Assembly: GCF_040567655.1 (NCBI RefSeq)
Contig: NZ_JBEXAC010000002.1
Coordinates: 1,860,001 to 1,924,000 of the forward strand
From: Chitinophaga sp. H8
GTDB taxonomy: Bacteria; Bacteroidota; Bacteroidia; Chitinophagales; Chitinophagaceae
Length of the DNA: 64,000 bases
Reading direction: 5' to 3'
In this document: in pieces, positions 34,270 to 44,018 of the stretch
How positions within the stretch are numbered: the first letter of the stretch is position 1
How the letters are laid out: each line of letters opens with the position of its first letter
Notes under the pieces: generated by a model
The model's input: only the letters and a program-made list of their open reading frames with translations
Database searches by the model: none
Told to the model about the DNA's origin: nothing
Program-made: the position numbers and the translations under genes

Positions 34270-37200
34270 CTAAAATTGCACGTTGATACCTGCATTATAA
34301 AAGCGCATCAGCGGATAAGCTACTGCTCCTGAAGCTTCCGGGTCAGCATATTTATAGGCAGAGAAAGTAAGCAGGTTCATACCGCTTACATATACTTTTA
34401 CATTGCTCATGCCAGCAGCTTTCATCCAGTTACGGGGAAGCGTATACGATAGTTCCACATTCTTCACCCGCACGTAAGCTGTATTCCTTAACCAATAGGT
34501 AGATGTCTGACTATTGTTCTGATTGTTGATCCACATTCTGGGAAAAGCTGCATTCGGATTTTCCGGTGTCCAGCGATCCAGATGATGAGCTACCGGTACG
34601 CCATCTGCTGCAAAAGGAAAGGCAGTAGTACCGGTGAAAAGGGTTTGTACATCCGCGGCTCCTTGTACCAGGATGTTTAATTCAATGCCTTTGTAGCCTG
34701 CGCCGGTATACAGTCCGTAAATCACATCAGGATAGCTGCCTTTGTTAATGAGCTGCATATCATTAGGGGTGATTTTACCATCTCCGTCAATATCCACATA
34801 CCGGATGTCACCAGGCTTTACATTATCGTACAGCGGTTTAGGACCATTTTTAATTTCTTCTTCAGATTGATACAGCCCGTCTGCCACATATCCTATGGTA
34901 GGACGGCCCAGGCTGATACGTTTTCCTTCCAGCCGTTGCCATGCCGGTACAGAAGAGGCCTGGTCATACCGTACTATTTTATTTTTCATCCAGGTAAGGT
35001 TGGGCCGTACAAAATAATTGACCTTGCCGGCCTGCCCGTTATAGCCCAGCTGTACTTCCACACCATAGCTTAATGTCTGAGCCATATTTTCACTGGGCAG
35101 CGGAATACCTAATGGGGCGCCTACTATTGCTGTCCGTGGCATCAGGATATCTGTTGTGTTTTTCCGGAAATAATCCGCTTCCAGGGTCAACCGGTTTTTC
35201 AGAATGCCCATTTCTAATCCCAGGTTCAGCATACGGGCTTTTTCCCAGGTAAAGCTGGGATTGCTCAGCACACTTTCCTTTAAACCGGGAATGTATTGTG
35301 GATTTGCACCACCAAAAGAATAACCGCCATCAGCACCTTGTAATACATCATAAGTAGACAGGAACTGATAAGGATTTACCCCGTCATTACCTGCCAGGCC
35401 ATAAGAGCCTCTTACTTTCAGGTTGTTGATGAGTTTGATATTATCCCGGAAGAATTGTTCTTCTGAAATTCTCCAGCCCAAAGCTACAGAAGGGAAAAAT
35501 CCAAACTGTTTGCCTTTCGGAAATATGTTGGACCCATCATAACGGAAGTTGAATTCAAACATATAACGGCTGTCAAAGTCATACCCAAAGCGACCCACCA
35601 GGGCCATCCGGCCTCTTTGTGTTTCCGTACCGCTATTGGAGGCCTGTGTAGGATCTCCCAGGCTTAATTCCGGAAGGGAAGCTGACTGGAAGTTACTACG
35701 AACTGCGCCCATTGCATCGGTACGCATATCTGTCATATTATACAGCAGCAACCCGTTGACATGGTGTTTGTTCCAGTTCCGCTTATAGGAAGCAGACATT
35801 TCTGCTGTCAGCAGCTGCATATCATTGTAGGTTTGCGAAAGCCTTGCTTTGGTATTGGCGGTAGTAGATTTTGTATAGTTACCATTGGCATCCAGGATAT
35901 AGGTTTCATATGGGGTGCTGAAAGTTTTACCTATAGCAGAAGTTTTATCATATCCTACCATGCCTTTTACAAATAACCCTTTAATATAGGGTACTTCATA
36001 CTGTAAAGACATATTGCCATTAAACATATTACCGGTATTGTTGTAAGTACCATTGGCACCACGGGATACCAGGTACATATTACCTCTGGCGGACGGGATC
36101 TGGTTGTACAAACCATTACTGAACTGGTTGGGTAATATACGCGGACTTTGCAACGCATATTTAATCACATAGTCTGCATCAAACGTAGCAATATCCCGCT
36201 TCTTGGAAAGGTTGGCGGCAGTTTGCACATTGAGCGTTAGCCTTTTGGTGAGCTGGGATTCCACGTTCACCCTGGCATTATAACGGCTGTATTTTACCAC
36301 ATCAAACAAGCCGCCTTCGGAGGCATATCCTGCGGAAACGAAGAATGTAGTTTTATCATTACCACCGCTGGCAGAAAGGTTGTACTGTGTTTGCATGGCA
36401 TATGCAGAAAGCATTTCATTATACCAGTCTGTATTGGCATAACGGTCAGGATCAGAGCCATCTTTAAACTTTGTCAGCTCTGCATCTGTATAACCTCTGC
36501 CGGCAGCAGGATTATAGTTGCCTTCATTTTTATAGGCTTCATTCTGTAGCATCGCGTAATTGTAGGAGTCCAGCACCTTGTACAAACGGGTAGGCCGCTG
36601 CATAGTGGTATTGGAGGTGAAGTTGAGCGTGGTCTTACCTTTACTCCCTTTTTTAGTGGTGACCAGGATAACCCCATTGGCGCCACGGGCACCATATACA
36701 GCTACGGCAGATGCGTCTTTTAATACAGAAATGCTTTCTATTTCATTCGGATCCAGGTCATCCAGCTTACGGCCGGGAATACCATCTATTACGGTCAGGG
36801 GATCCAGGTTGTCCAAAGTACGGCCACTTGTTGTGCCGCCTATTTCCGATCCCAATCCACTGATCCCCCTTACATATAGTTTGGAACTGGAACCAGGGCC
36901 ACCACTGCCCTTTATAGCCATCAGCCCGGGTACACGTCCTATCAATGCATCTGAAGCATTGATGGCAGGAGATTGTGTAAGTACTTTGCTGCCTACCACA
37001 CCTACCGAACCGGTAAGCGTTGATTTCTGCTGTACACCATAACCTACTACTACCACGCTTTCCAGCTCCCGGATACCATCCAGCACAATGTTTATTTCCC
37101 GGCGGCCATTCAGATTAACTTCCTGCTGCTGAAAGCCTACATAACTTACTATTAATACAGCGTTGTTGGGCACTACCAAAGAGAAACGGCCATATTCATT

Positions 37201-37674
37201 GGTAACAGTACCTGTATTGGTATGCTTTACCCGGATACTTACGCCTAACAGCGGGGTGCCGGTCTGATCAGTTACTTTTCCGCTGATACGTGTTTGCTGA
37301 TTCTTTGAATAAGCGGAAACAACAATGAGCTGCTCATCGAGCAGCTGATAATGTAAACCAGTGTTGGCCAATACCTCATCCAGCACCGCTGACACCGGTT
37401 GCTGTTTCACATTCAGGTTAATTTCCTTACCCGCTGGCAATGTATTATTATTGAAGGCAAAACGATAGGACGTTTTCTTTCCTATCTCCTGTAGTACCTC
37501 TGCAATGCTGGCATTTTTCATGCGCAGGGATACCTTGGTGTCCTGCGATAAGCCAGTGGCCGATACCTGTAAAAATCCCACCACTAATAAAACGGTTGTC
37601 AGTTTCATAAACAATAATAATTTGGCTGATAGGGGACGTAGTCGCCGCCCCCTCGGTGGTTGGTTTTTTTGCAT
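34270..37674 (-). CDS. SusC-type TonB-dependent receptor with STN domain
   Basis: The product has 1134 residues. A signal segment (about 22-43, LFMKLTTVLLVVGFLQVSAT) is preceded by a basic stretch. Then follow an STN domain (about 46-120, NASIAEVLQEIGKKTSYRFA), a carboxypeptidase-like domain (about 130-205, RISGKVTDQTGTPLLGVSIR), a plug from about 212 (ESVVVVGYGVQQKSTLTGSV; DPLTVIDGIPG; AVYGARGANGVILVTTKKG) and a barrel ending GINVQF. It pairs with SusD at 32656 and, by its STN domain, should signal to the FecR at 37779 and so to the ECF sigma factor at 38946. The leader between fecR and this gene contains two stem-loops. Confidence 0.95.
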   Translation of the reverse strand: MQKNQPPRGRRLRPLSAKLLLFMKLTTVLLVVGFLQVSATGLSQDTKVSLRMKNASIAEVLQEIGKKTSYRFAFNNNTLPAGKEINLNVKQQPVSAVLDEVLANTGLHYQLLDEQLIVVSAYSKNQQTRISGKVTDQTGTPLLGVSIRVKHTNTGTVTNEYGRFSLVVPNNAVLIVSYVGFQQQEVNLNGRREINIVLDGIRELESVVVVGYGVQQKSTLTGSVGVVGSKVLTQSPAINASDALIGRVPGLMAIKGSGGPGSSSKLYVRGISGLGSEIGGTTSGRTLDNLDPLTVIDGIPGRKLDDLDPNEIESISVLKDASAVAVYGARGANGVILVTTKKGSKGKTTLNFTSNTTMQRPTRLYKVLDSYNYAMLQNEAYKNEGNYNPAAGRGYTDAELTKFKDGSDPDRYANTDWYNEMLSAYAMQTQYNLSASGGNDKTTFFVSAGYASEGGLFDVVKYSRYNARVNVESQLTKRLTLNVQTAANLSKKRDIATFDADYVIKYALQSPRILPNQFSNGLYNQIPSARGNMYLVSRGANGTYNNTGNMFNGNMSLQYEVPYIKGLFVKGMVGYDKTSAIGKTFSTPYETYILDANGNYTKSTTANTKARLSQTYNDMQLLTAEMSASYKRNWNKHHVNGLLLYNMTDMRTDAMGAVRSNFQSASLPELSLGDPTQASNSGTETQRGRMALVGRFGYDFDSRYMFEFNFRYDGSNIFPKGKQFGFFPSVALGWRISEEQFFRDNIKLINNLKVRGSYGLAGNDGVNPYQFLSTYDVLQGADGGYSFGGANPQYIPGLKESVLSNPSFTWEKARMLNLGLEMGILKNRLTLEADYFRKNTTDILMPRTAIVGAPLGIPLPSENMAQTLSYGVEVQLGYNGQAGKVNYFVRPNLTWMKNKIVRYDQASSVPAWQRLEGKRISLGRPTIGYVADGLYQSEEEIKNGPKPLYDNVKPGDIRYVDIDGDGKITPNDMQLINKGSYPDVIYGLYTGAGYKGIELNILVQGAADVQTLFTGTTAFPFAADGVPVAHHLDRWTPENPNAAFPRMWINNQNNSQTSTYWLRNTAYVRVKNVELSYTLPRNWMKAAGMSNVKVYVSGMNLLTFSAYKYADPEASGAVAYPLMRFYNAGINVQF

Positions 37675-37704
37675 ACCTTTACTTTAGTTTAAAGTTTAAT
37701 AATT

Positions 37705-37774
37705 GAAACAGCGGTAACCTAATCCGTTGGCTGTTTCTGAGCTTTAACAGGGGGGATGTTGCCGCATTCCCCCT
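37705..37774 (-). other. Two stem-loops in the fecR-susC gap
   Basis: In the 104 bases between the FecR stop and the SusC start are an 8-bp stem gaaacagc/gctgtttc (37705-37712 with 37730-37737) and a 10-bp stem, aggggggatg/cattccccct (37749-37758 with 37765-37774, one G-T pair). A T-run follows the second only on the plus strand, so in the direction of the operon these are not standard terminators. They may protect or separate fecR and susC messages. Confidence 0.55.
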
Positions 37775-37778
37775 ATTT

Positions 37779-38873
37779 TTATTTATATATTACAATACTG
37801 CTGTCCGATGCTTGCCGGTAGCGGAAAGGCATTGTTAATTGCAATATTTCAAGTACCCTCGGGAGATCTTCCTGCTTAAAGTCTCCACTGAACCTTAACT
37901 GTTTCATCTCTTCATCGGCTATGGTAATATGGATCCCATACCATCTTTCCAGTCTTTTTACCAGCTCTTCCAGCGGTTCATTAAAGAATACCAGCTTGTT
38001 TTCTGTCCAGGCAGTTTCTGTAGTCAAACTGTCAACAGGATCCATCCTGACAGGCGAAACCGTCAGATATGTTTTGCCGGATAATACGGCCTTACTGGCA
38101 ATACTGTCCGGAGGAACGGCCCTGTAATGCAGCTTCTCCCGGGGCAGCAGGCGGATCACCCGGTTTTCTCTTTTTAAAGTAACCTCTACCGAACCTTTGA
38201 TAAGGGTGGTTTCAGTATAATCCTCTCCGTTATAAGCCCGTGCATTGAACGAAGTGCCCAATACCTTGATGGTGGCCTCCTTCATGTATACTGTGAAAGG
38301 ACGGTTGGCATCATGTATCACATCAAAGTAGGCTTCTCCTTCCAGGTATACATCCCGTTTACCATCCTTAAACTCCGCTCCCAGCGTCAGTTTGCTGGCA
38401 GCATTCAGTACTACCTCCGAGCCATCGGGCAACTGCATATGCTGGCGCTCTCCGGCTTTATTGTTATAGCTGTCCGGATAACTGAGCGTTACCTGGGGCA
38501 GCTGCTGTTGGGAAGGCTGTAAAGCCCATATCAGGGTACCCAGTACCCCTGCGGCGATCACAGCTGCGGCCGCATATTTTCTCATGGGTGTCAGCCAGTG
38601 CTTTTTATTGACTGCGGCTACCTGCATGGGTGCTGCCGTTGTCTGCGCTACCTGCTGTTGCAGCACTTTCAGCTGCGCCTGCATATCTGCCTGCCGGATA
38701 CCCTGCACCAGGTATTTCCACTCCTGTTGTGCCTGCCTGATCATAGGCGCCTGTTCCGGATGTTGCTGTATATAGGCTTCCCAATAGGCTATATCAGCTT
38801 TGTTCCGCTGCTGGCAAAAGTTTAGAAATGACTCATTTGACAGCAAATCCGCTATAGAATTAACAGGCTCCAT
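37779..38873 (-). CDS. FecR family anti-sigma factor
   Basis: The product has 364 residues: a cytoplasmic anti-sigma region (1-95), one membrane helix (about 100-118, AAAAVIAAGVLGTLIWAL), a FecR domain (about 135-235, LPDGSEVVLNAASKL and VYLEGEAYFDVI) and a DUF4974-like C-terminal domain (about 290-360, FFNEPLEELVKRLERWYGI). It controls the ECF sigma factor whose gene ends 72 bases upstream, and receives the signal from the STN domain of the SusC encoded downstream. All parts of this classic regulatory circuit are present and intact here. Confidence 0.94.
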   Translation of the reverse strand: MEPVNSIADLLSNESFLNFCQQRNKADIAYWEAYIQQHPEQAPMIRQAQQEWKYLVQGIRQADMQAQLKVLQQQVAQTTAAPMQVAAVNKKHWLTPMRKYAAAAVIAAGVLGTLIWALQPSQQQLPQVTLSYPDSYNNKAGERQHMQLPDGSEVVLNAASKLTLGAEFKDGKRDVYLEGEAYFDVIHDANRPFTVYMKEATIKVLGTSFNARAYNGEDYTETTLIKGSVEVTLKRENRVIRLLPREKLHYRAVPPDSIASKAVLSGKTYLTVSPVRMDPVDSLTTETAWTENKLVFFNEPLEELVKRLERWYGIHITIADEEMKQLRFSGDFKQEDLPRVLEILQLTMPFRYRQASDSSIVIYK

Positions 38874-38945
38874 CCAGGTTTTTTTATGATAGAGCGGTAG
38901 CCCGGCATTATTTACCTGCCGTTTTGAAAATATTTTAACAAAAAT

Positions 38946-39569
38946 TTAAAATAGCCAGGGGAGTAATAGCAGGATGCTGTATAGGAGTGGTTTTCCGGAG
39001 GCAGGGCTGGAAGGCTCCAGGTCTTGCCTTAACCTCACAATGGCTTCATGTACTTTATTATAAATGCTCCGTACGGTTAAACCGGTTTTGTCCGCCATTT
39101 CTTCATAGCTGAGCATTTCATAATATTTCATAAACAGTAATTGCCGCTGGCGGGCAGGTAGTTTGTTGATCGCAGTGGCCATCAGCTGGGAGCGCTCGGC
39201 TACTTCCTGCTCGGCTATCCAGCTATCTTCCCGGGAAGGCACAAAAGGTTGGCCGGCATCATCCAGCAGGTCGGTCGACACATAACTGTGTTGTAATGCC
39301 TGCCTGGCCAGTTGCCTGCGTAAAGAAGTATAGAGGTAGTTCCTGACATTGCGGGCCGCCTGTAAACCATCCCGCTTTTCCCATAAATAAAGAAAAAGCT
39401 GGTTGATGGCATCTTTTACAAAATCGGCGTCTGTATTATACTTTAATCCAAAAGAAAGCAACGGTTGGTAAAATCGTGTGTAAAGTTGGTATAAAGCATC
39501 CTGATCGCTCTGTAACAAGTGTTCCCATAAATCCTCATCACTGTTTTCTGTTGTATTTCCCTTTAACAT
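38946..39569 (-). CDS. ECF-type RNA polymerase sigma factor (FecI-like)
   Basis: The product has 207 residues. Region sigma-2 (about 25-92) includes YQLYTRFYQPLLSFGLKY and INQLFLYLWEKRDGL. Region sigma-4 (about 135-185) includes LPARQRQLLFMKYYEMLSYEEMA and LTVRSIYNKVHEAIVRLR. The protein ends in a 13-residue hydrophobic tail (LLYSILLLLPWLF), which is odd for a soluble sigma factor but recurs in Bacteroidota ECF factors. It should direct transcription of the SusCD operon downstream under control of the neighbouring FecR. Confidence 0.94.
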   Translation of the reverse strand: MLKGNTTENSDEDLWEHLLQSDQDALYQLYTRFYQPLLSFGLKYNTDADFVKDAINQLFLYLWEKRDGLQAARNVRNYLYTSLRRQLARQALQHSYVSTDLLDDAGQPFVPSREDSWIAEQEVAERSQLMATAINKLPARQRQLLFMKYYEMLSYEEMADKTGLTVRSIYNKVHEAIVRLRQDLEPSSPASGKPLLYSILLLLPWLF

Positions 39570-39733
39570 GACATGAAAAACGGAGGTAATGATTCACCTT
39601 TCAGGCCATAAAGCTATTAAAATATATGGTAAAAACTAATCTAGTGGCACCTGCGCATGGTCCCCAACAGGGAGGACAGGCCCGGTATCATAGCTGATTT
39701 TCAATAGCGGAAGACCAAATCATATGGCAAAAA

Positions 39734-39761
39734 AAAACATTCCGAAGAATCGGAATGTTTT
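39734..39761 (-). terminator. Terminator after the two-domain DUF1080 gene
   Basis: A 12-bp perfect stem, aaaacattccga/tcggaatgtttt (39734-39745 with 39750-39761), has loop agaa. On the minus strand the stem is followed by a run of T, about 55 bases past the stop at 39814. The rest of the gap to the sigma factor (39570-39733) shows nothing recognisable. Confidence 0.85.
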
Positions 39762-39813
39762 ATCTAGAACAGTGAACAATGAAAACGCTTATAATAACTG
39801 ATGATATATCACC

Positions 39814-41190
39814 TTATTTCAACTGTTTGATCTTAATGCTTTTAAAAGACACTTCGTTGCCATGGTCTTGTAGCAGCAGATGCCCTTCCGGCCATAATCC
39901 GAAGTTCTTCCAGTTTTTATACTTGCTGATAGCTACCAGGTCTTTGAATGCCTGTGAGCCTCTTTCATATTCAATTACTTTAAATCCGTTGAGCCAGTGC
40001 TCTACATGATTATTCGGGAATACGATGATGCGGCCCTTATTCCACTCTCCAATAGGACGTAAAGCTGATTTCACATCCTTACGGGCTATCAGATCATACA
40101 GGGATGCCAGTGTTCTGTTATGACCATTACCCAGCTTGGCATCCGGATGCTTCGCATCGTCCAGTACCTGGTATTCCAGTCCTATAGCTGATTTACCTTT
40201 GGTGTCATAAGATTCCTTTACAAAGTACTTAACCCCGCTGTTGGCCCCTTCTGTCAGCTTAAATTCAAAGTCCATTTCAAAGGCACCGTATTCTTTGTCA
40301 GTAATAATATCCCCGCCACTGCCTTCTTCATCACCGGTGGAATGCTGTATGGTGAGTATACCATTGTTGATCACCCATCCTTTGTCCGGGAATTTATCCT
40401 TATTTACGCCTCTCCATCCCTTGGAGCTTACGCCATCCCATAACAACGTATAACCATTTTGTTTCTCCTGGCCGGAAATGTTGTTGTCAATATTATTGAC
40501 CACATATACCTGATCATATTTTGAATATTGCGAAGCAGCGGGATTTTCTATGATACGGATATTACGCCAGCGGATGTTTTTGCCTTCATCTGCTGTTTTG
40601 CCGCCAATACCATGCACTTGCAAGGCGATAAAACCCTTTGGCAAGGCAGTATCTACGAGATGGGCAGCGGGTACGCCATTGATCCAGGTACGCATTTCCG
40701 GTCCCCGGCATTCAATGCGGTACTTATTCCAGCCATCGTGCTTAAAGGCTTTTTGCGCTACCGGGTTCAGGTCCAGCGGATATTGCCAGCCCCTGCGGCC
40801 TTCTTCATATATACCACCACTCCAGGCTCTTTCAGAAGGATCTATCTCCATCTGATAACCAAATACCCGCCCGTTTTCATAATCCGGACGGCTCTGGCTG
40901 CGAAACTGGATCCCGGAATTAAACGGTGCATCCAGCTTATATTCCAGCTCCAGGATGAAATCTCCATATTCCTTTTCAGTAGCAAGAAAAGAGTTAGGCG
41001 TTTTTAATACCGTAGTACCAACTATTTCTCCGTTCTGCGCATTATAATGAGCAACGCCGCCCAGCTGTTTCCAGCCTTTCAGGTCTTTTCCGTTAAAAAG
41101 TGACTGCCACTTGCCGGATTTGGCAGATTGTGCAAACACGGCGCCGTACATGCAAAGTAAGCTGCCGCAGAGTAGTATTGTCTTTTTCAT
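39814..41190 (-). CDS. Secreted protein with two DUF1080 (3-keto-disaccharide hydrolase) domains
   Basis: The product has 458 residues from the ATG at 41190, preceded by aggaaagg. A signal peptide ([16 protein letters not shown]) is followed by two tandem concanavalin-like DUF1080 domains: about 28-215 ([51 protein letters not shown]) and about 250-455 ([49 protein letters not shown]). The family includes hydrolases of 3-keto-glycosides, made by oxidation of sugars. The two-domain form suggests internal duplication; a single-domain relative lies at 53575. Two LacI-type palindromes and a TATATTTG -7 element lie just upstream, so sugar-dependent repression is likely. Confidence 0.92.
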   Translation of the reverse strand: MKKTILLCGSLLCMYGAVFAQSAKSGKWQSLFNGKDLKGWKQLGGVAHYNAQNGEIVGTTVLKTPNSFLATEKEYGDFILELEYKLDAPFNSGIQFRSQSRPDYENGRVFGYQMEIDPSERAWSGGIYEEGRRGWQYPLDLNPVAQKAFKHDGWNKYRIECRGPEMRTWINGVPAAHLVDTALPKGFIALQVHGIGGKTADEGKNIRWRNIRIIENPAASQYSKYDQVYVVNNIDNNISGQEKQNGYTLLWDGVSSKGWRGVNKDKFPDKGWVINNGILTIQHSTGDEEGSGGDIITDKEYGAFEMDFEFKLTEGANSGVKYFVKESYDTKGKSAIGLEYQVLDDAKHPDAKLGNGHNRTLASLYDLIARKDVKSALRPIGEWNKGRIIVFPNNHVEHWLNGFKVIEYERGSQAFKDLVAISKYKNWKNFGLWPEGHLLLQDHGNEVSFKSIKIKQLK

Positions 41191-41219
41191 AACCTTTCCT
41201 TGATGGGACTCCAAAATAA

Positions 41220-41227
41220 CAAATATA
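41220..41227 (-). promoter_or_regulatory. Bacteroidota -7 promoter element TATATTTG
   Basis: On the minus strand this 8-mer matches the TAnnTTTG consensus exactly, about 30 bases before the DUF1080 start codon at 41190. A TTG lies about 14 bases upstream of it, slightly closer than the usual -33 spacing. Confidence 0.5.
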
Positions 41228-41257
41228 ACGTCCAAATTAAGCAATGAAAATCTTTTT

Positions 41258-41326
41258 TACAACCGATTGCAAAAAATAATACACCAATGGTAAGCCAGGT
41301 GGGGTCTAAAATTACAACCGATTGCA
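41258..41326. promoter_or_regulatory. Two identical LacI-type operator-like sites
   Basis: The 14-mer tacaaccgattgca occurs at 41258-41271 and again at 41313-41326. Read on the other strand it is TGCAA-TCGG-TTGTA, an almost symmetrical site with the central CG of LacI-family operators. The copies are 55 bases apart, about five helical turns, a spacing that permits looping. They lie 31 bases upstream of the -7 element of the DUF1080 gene, and about 210 bases before the permease at 41536. Confidence 0.6.
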
Positions 41327-41535
41327 TTTGGGTGGCAATGATGCCCAGCTACCGAAAGAGCAGTTATTATTCCAAATCCGGAAACCGTCCGTTTTTAGGG
41401 GCCCAACGTCCGTATCCGAACATCTGAACACAGGATAAAAAAATGAAATCCTTGCTACCCGGCACTTTGCATAAATGGCCGTTATTTTGTGCACCCCTGT
41501 TTGTATTTTCCCTGATGCCCTTATAATATCTTTTT

Positions 41536-43953
41536 ATGCTAAAGAATTATTTTAAGATCGCATGGCGCAGCCTGCTGAAAAATAAAACTTACTCCATCAT
41601 CAACATTGCCGGACTGGCAGTAGGCATTGCCTGCTGTGTACTGATCACCATCTATGTGAAAGGAGAGCTGTCGTACGACCGTTACCATAAAAATGTGGAC
41701 CACATATACCGGGTACTGCATGCTTACCGCCATACGAAAGCAGGGGAGAAACTACCCACACCCAGTGCTACCGAGTTCCAGGTATGGGGCAATGCGCCGG
41801 TAGGGCCAGCGCTGGCAGCCGATTTTCCCGAAATAAAAAAGGTGGTACAATTCACCAGCCCGGTTCACTTGTTGCTGAAGTACCAGGAAAAGAGTTTTCA
41901 GGAGAACGACCTGTTATTCATGGATTCTACGGTATTTGATGTATTTAGCTGGAAAATGCTGGCAGGTAATCCAGGTAGTGCATTGAAAGCAACTAACAGC
42001 ATTGTGCTTACGGAAACGATGGCACAGAAGTATTTTGGTAACAGTAATCCTGTGGGACAGATCATCCAGGTAGGGGAAAAAGATGCATTGACGGTGACTG
42101 GCGTTATGGAAGATGTGCCTGCCAATTCTCATTTCACCTTCAGCGGGCTGATCTCTATGAGTACATTTCAGCGGATTGAGCCCGGGATCTTTCAAAGTTG
42201 GGGATATGTGGATTTTTATACCTATCTCCTGCTAGCCAACCACACCAATGTTAAAAACATGGAGGGCAAGCTGGCCAGCTTTATCGACCGTCATCAACCG
42301 GAGAATATGGATAACGGTTATGCTATTGCACTGGAGCCGTTAACGGCTGCTTACCTCCATTCGGTGGCTGGCCGCCAGCCGGGTGCAATAGGTAGCCTAT
42401 CCAATGTATATATCTTTTCCGTGATCGCCGTATTTATCCTGCTGATTGCCTGTATCAATTTCATGAACCTGTCTACCGCCCGCTCCCTGGAAAGGGCAAA
42501 GGAAGTAGGCGTACGTAAAGCGGTAGGCGCTTTCCAGGATGGACTGATCTACCAGTTTTTAACGGAGTCGGTGGTCATATCGCTGATCGCCGTAGTGTTG
42601 GCGATTGTACTCTCTTTCATATCATTACCCCTGCTACGGGAAATATCCGGTAAGCCATTTCCGGTGGCTGCTTTCCAATCCCGTACTATCATCGCGCTGT
42701 TTATACTGATCCCTTTTGTAGTAGGTATCCTGGCGGGTAGTTATCCGGCCTGGGTATTATCCCGCTTCCGTCCGGCAGAAGTGCTGAAAGGAAAGTTCAG
42801 GTCTTCCGGCAATGCAGTAATGCTGAGAAAAGGATTGGTGGTGTTGCAGTTCAGCCTGTCTATTGCTCTGATTGCAAGTACCCTGATCGTATTTTTCCAG
42901 CTGGAGCACCTCCGGACTTACAAGAAAGGCTTTAAACAAGATCAGATGCTGGTGATCGACTATGGTGGGGATAACGTGGTCAACAAGCAGATGGAAGTGA
43001 TTAAGACGGCACTTGCAAGAGATCCTGGTGTATTATCCGTTTCGGCTTCCCGTTCTGTACCAGGAGATTTTATTCCTAATGCAGGGACGAATATTGAAAT
43101 GAATAACGGCGCTATGCAGTCGTATGCACCTACGATATACGAAATTGACTTTGACTTTATCCCGGTGTATGATCTCAAACTAGCAGCTGGTCGCGCTTAC
43201 TCCCGGGATTTCCCTGCTGATGCAGAACAATCCCTTATGGTTAATGAAGCGACAGCAAAGCTATATGGTTATGCTAATCCGGAAGATATCGTCGGCAAGC
43301 GTTTTGAGCAATGGGGGCGTAAAGGGAATGTAGTAGGCGTACTGAAAGATTTTAACTATCAATCCCTCCATAAGAAAGTAGAACCGCTGGTGCTGCGTAT
43401 CGCTTACCCGGATGGGTTCAACAAAATATCCCTGCATATCAAACCCGATCATGTGGCGCAAACGATAGCAGCAGTGGAAAAATCATGGGCAGCACTGGTG
43501 CCGCATCACCCCTTCCTGTATAGCTTCCTGGATGAGTCCTTTCAGCTGCAATACCAGCAGGACCAGCGCTTTGGCAAGATCTTCGGCCTGTTTGCCGGGC
43601 TCACCATCTTCATTGCCTGCCTGGGATTATTTGGCCTGGCTACTTACGCTACGGAGCAGCGGGTAAAGGAAATCGGGATACGGAAAGTATTGGGTGCTTC
43701 CGTAACCAATATCACCACCCTCTTATCCACCGAGTTTGTAAAACTGGTATTGCTGGCCATCCTGATAGCTACCCCGGTAGCCTGGTGGGGGATGAACAAA
43801 TGGTTAAATGATTTTGCTTATCATATCGATATACAATGGTGGGTATTTGCATTTGCCGGTATGGTGGCCGTCATGATCGCATTGCTCACCGTAGGAGGCC
43901 AGGCATTAAAGGCCGCACTGATGAATCCGGTGCGCGCGTTAAGATCAGAATAA
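41536..43953 (+). CDS. FtsX/MacB-like ABC transporter permease
   Basis: The product has 805 residues, the full length of the two-module permease family common in Bacteroidota. Helix 1 is about 21-42, followed by a MacB-core periplasmic domain, three helices from about 285 (ACINFMNLSTARSLERAKEV; GVRKAVGAF), a helix near 430 opening the second module, a second periplasmic domain, and three C-terminal helices (LATYATEQRVKEIGIRKVLG; MNPVRALRSE at the end). No ATPase gene adjoins. It is a paralogue of the partial gene at 1-1666. Substrate unknown. Confidence 0.93.
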   Translation: MLKNYFKIAWRSLLKNKTYSIINIAGLAVGIACCVLITIYVKGELSYDRYHKNVDHIYRVLHAYRHTKAGEKLPTPSATEFQVWGNAPVGPALAADFPEIKKVVQFTSPVHLLLKYQEKSFQENDLLFMDSTVFDVFSWKMLAGNPGSALKATNSIVLTETMAQKYFGNSNPVGQIIQVGEKDALTVTGVMEDVPANSHFTFSGLISMSTFQRIEPGIFQSWGYVDFYTYLLLANHTNVKNMEGKLASFIDRHQPENMDNGYAIALEPLTAAYLHSVAGRQPGAIGSLSNVYIFSVIAVFILLIACINFMNLSTARSLERAKEVGVRKAVGAFQDGLIYQFLTESVVISLIAVVLAIVLSFISLPLLREISGKPFPVAAFQSRTIIALFILIPFVVGILAGSYPAWVLSRFRPAEVLKGKFRSSGNAVMLRKGLVVLQFSLSIALIASTLIVFFQLEHLRTYKKGFKQDQMLVIDYGGDNVVNKQMEVIKTALARDPGVLSVSASRSVPGDFIPNAGTNIEMNNGAMQSYAPTIYEIDFDFIPVYDLKLAAGRAYSRDFPADAEQSLMVNEATAKLYGYANPEDIVGKRFEQWGRKGNVVGVLKDFNYQSLHKKVEPLVLRIAYPDGFNKISLHIKPDHVAQTIAAVEKSWAALVPHHPFLYSFLDESFQLQYQQDQRFGKIFGLFAGLTIFIACLGLFGLATYATEQRVKEIGIRKVLGASVTNITTLLSTEFVKLVLLAILIATPVAWWGMNKWLNDFAYHIDIQWWVFAFAGMVAVMIALLTVGGQALKAALMNPVRALRSE

Positions 43954-44018
43954 GCCGCATTTTGGTTATCTTCATAGGGCGGCTTCATCGCGTCATCACC
44001 CTAAAAAATATTTAACCA

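Noticed and set aside
41311..41500. 60-residue minus-strand frame (41312-41494) upstream of the permease
   Set aside because: It has no family features and overlaps the operator-like site; it is likely a chance frame.
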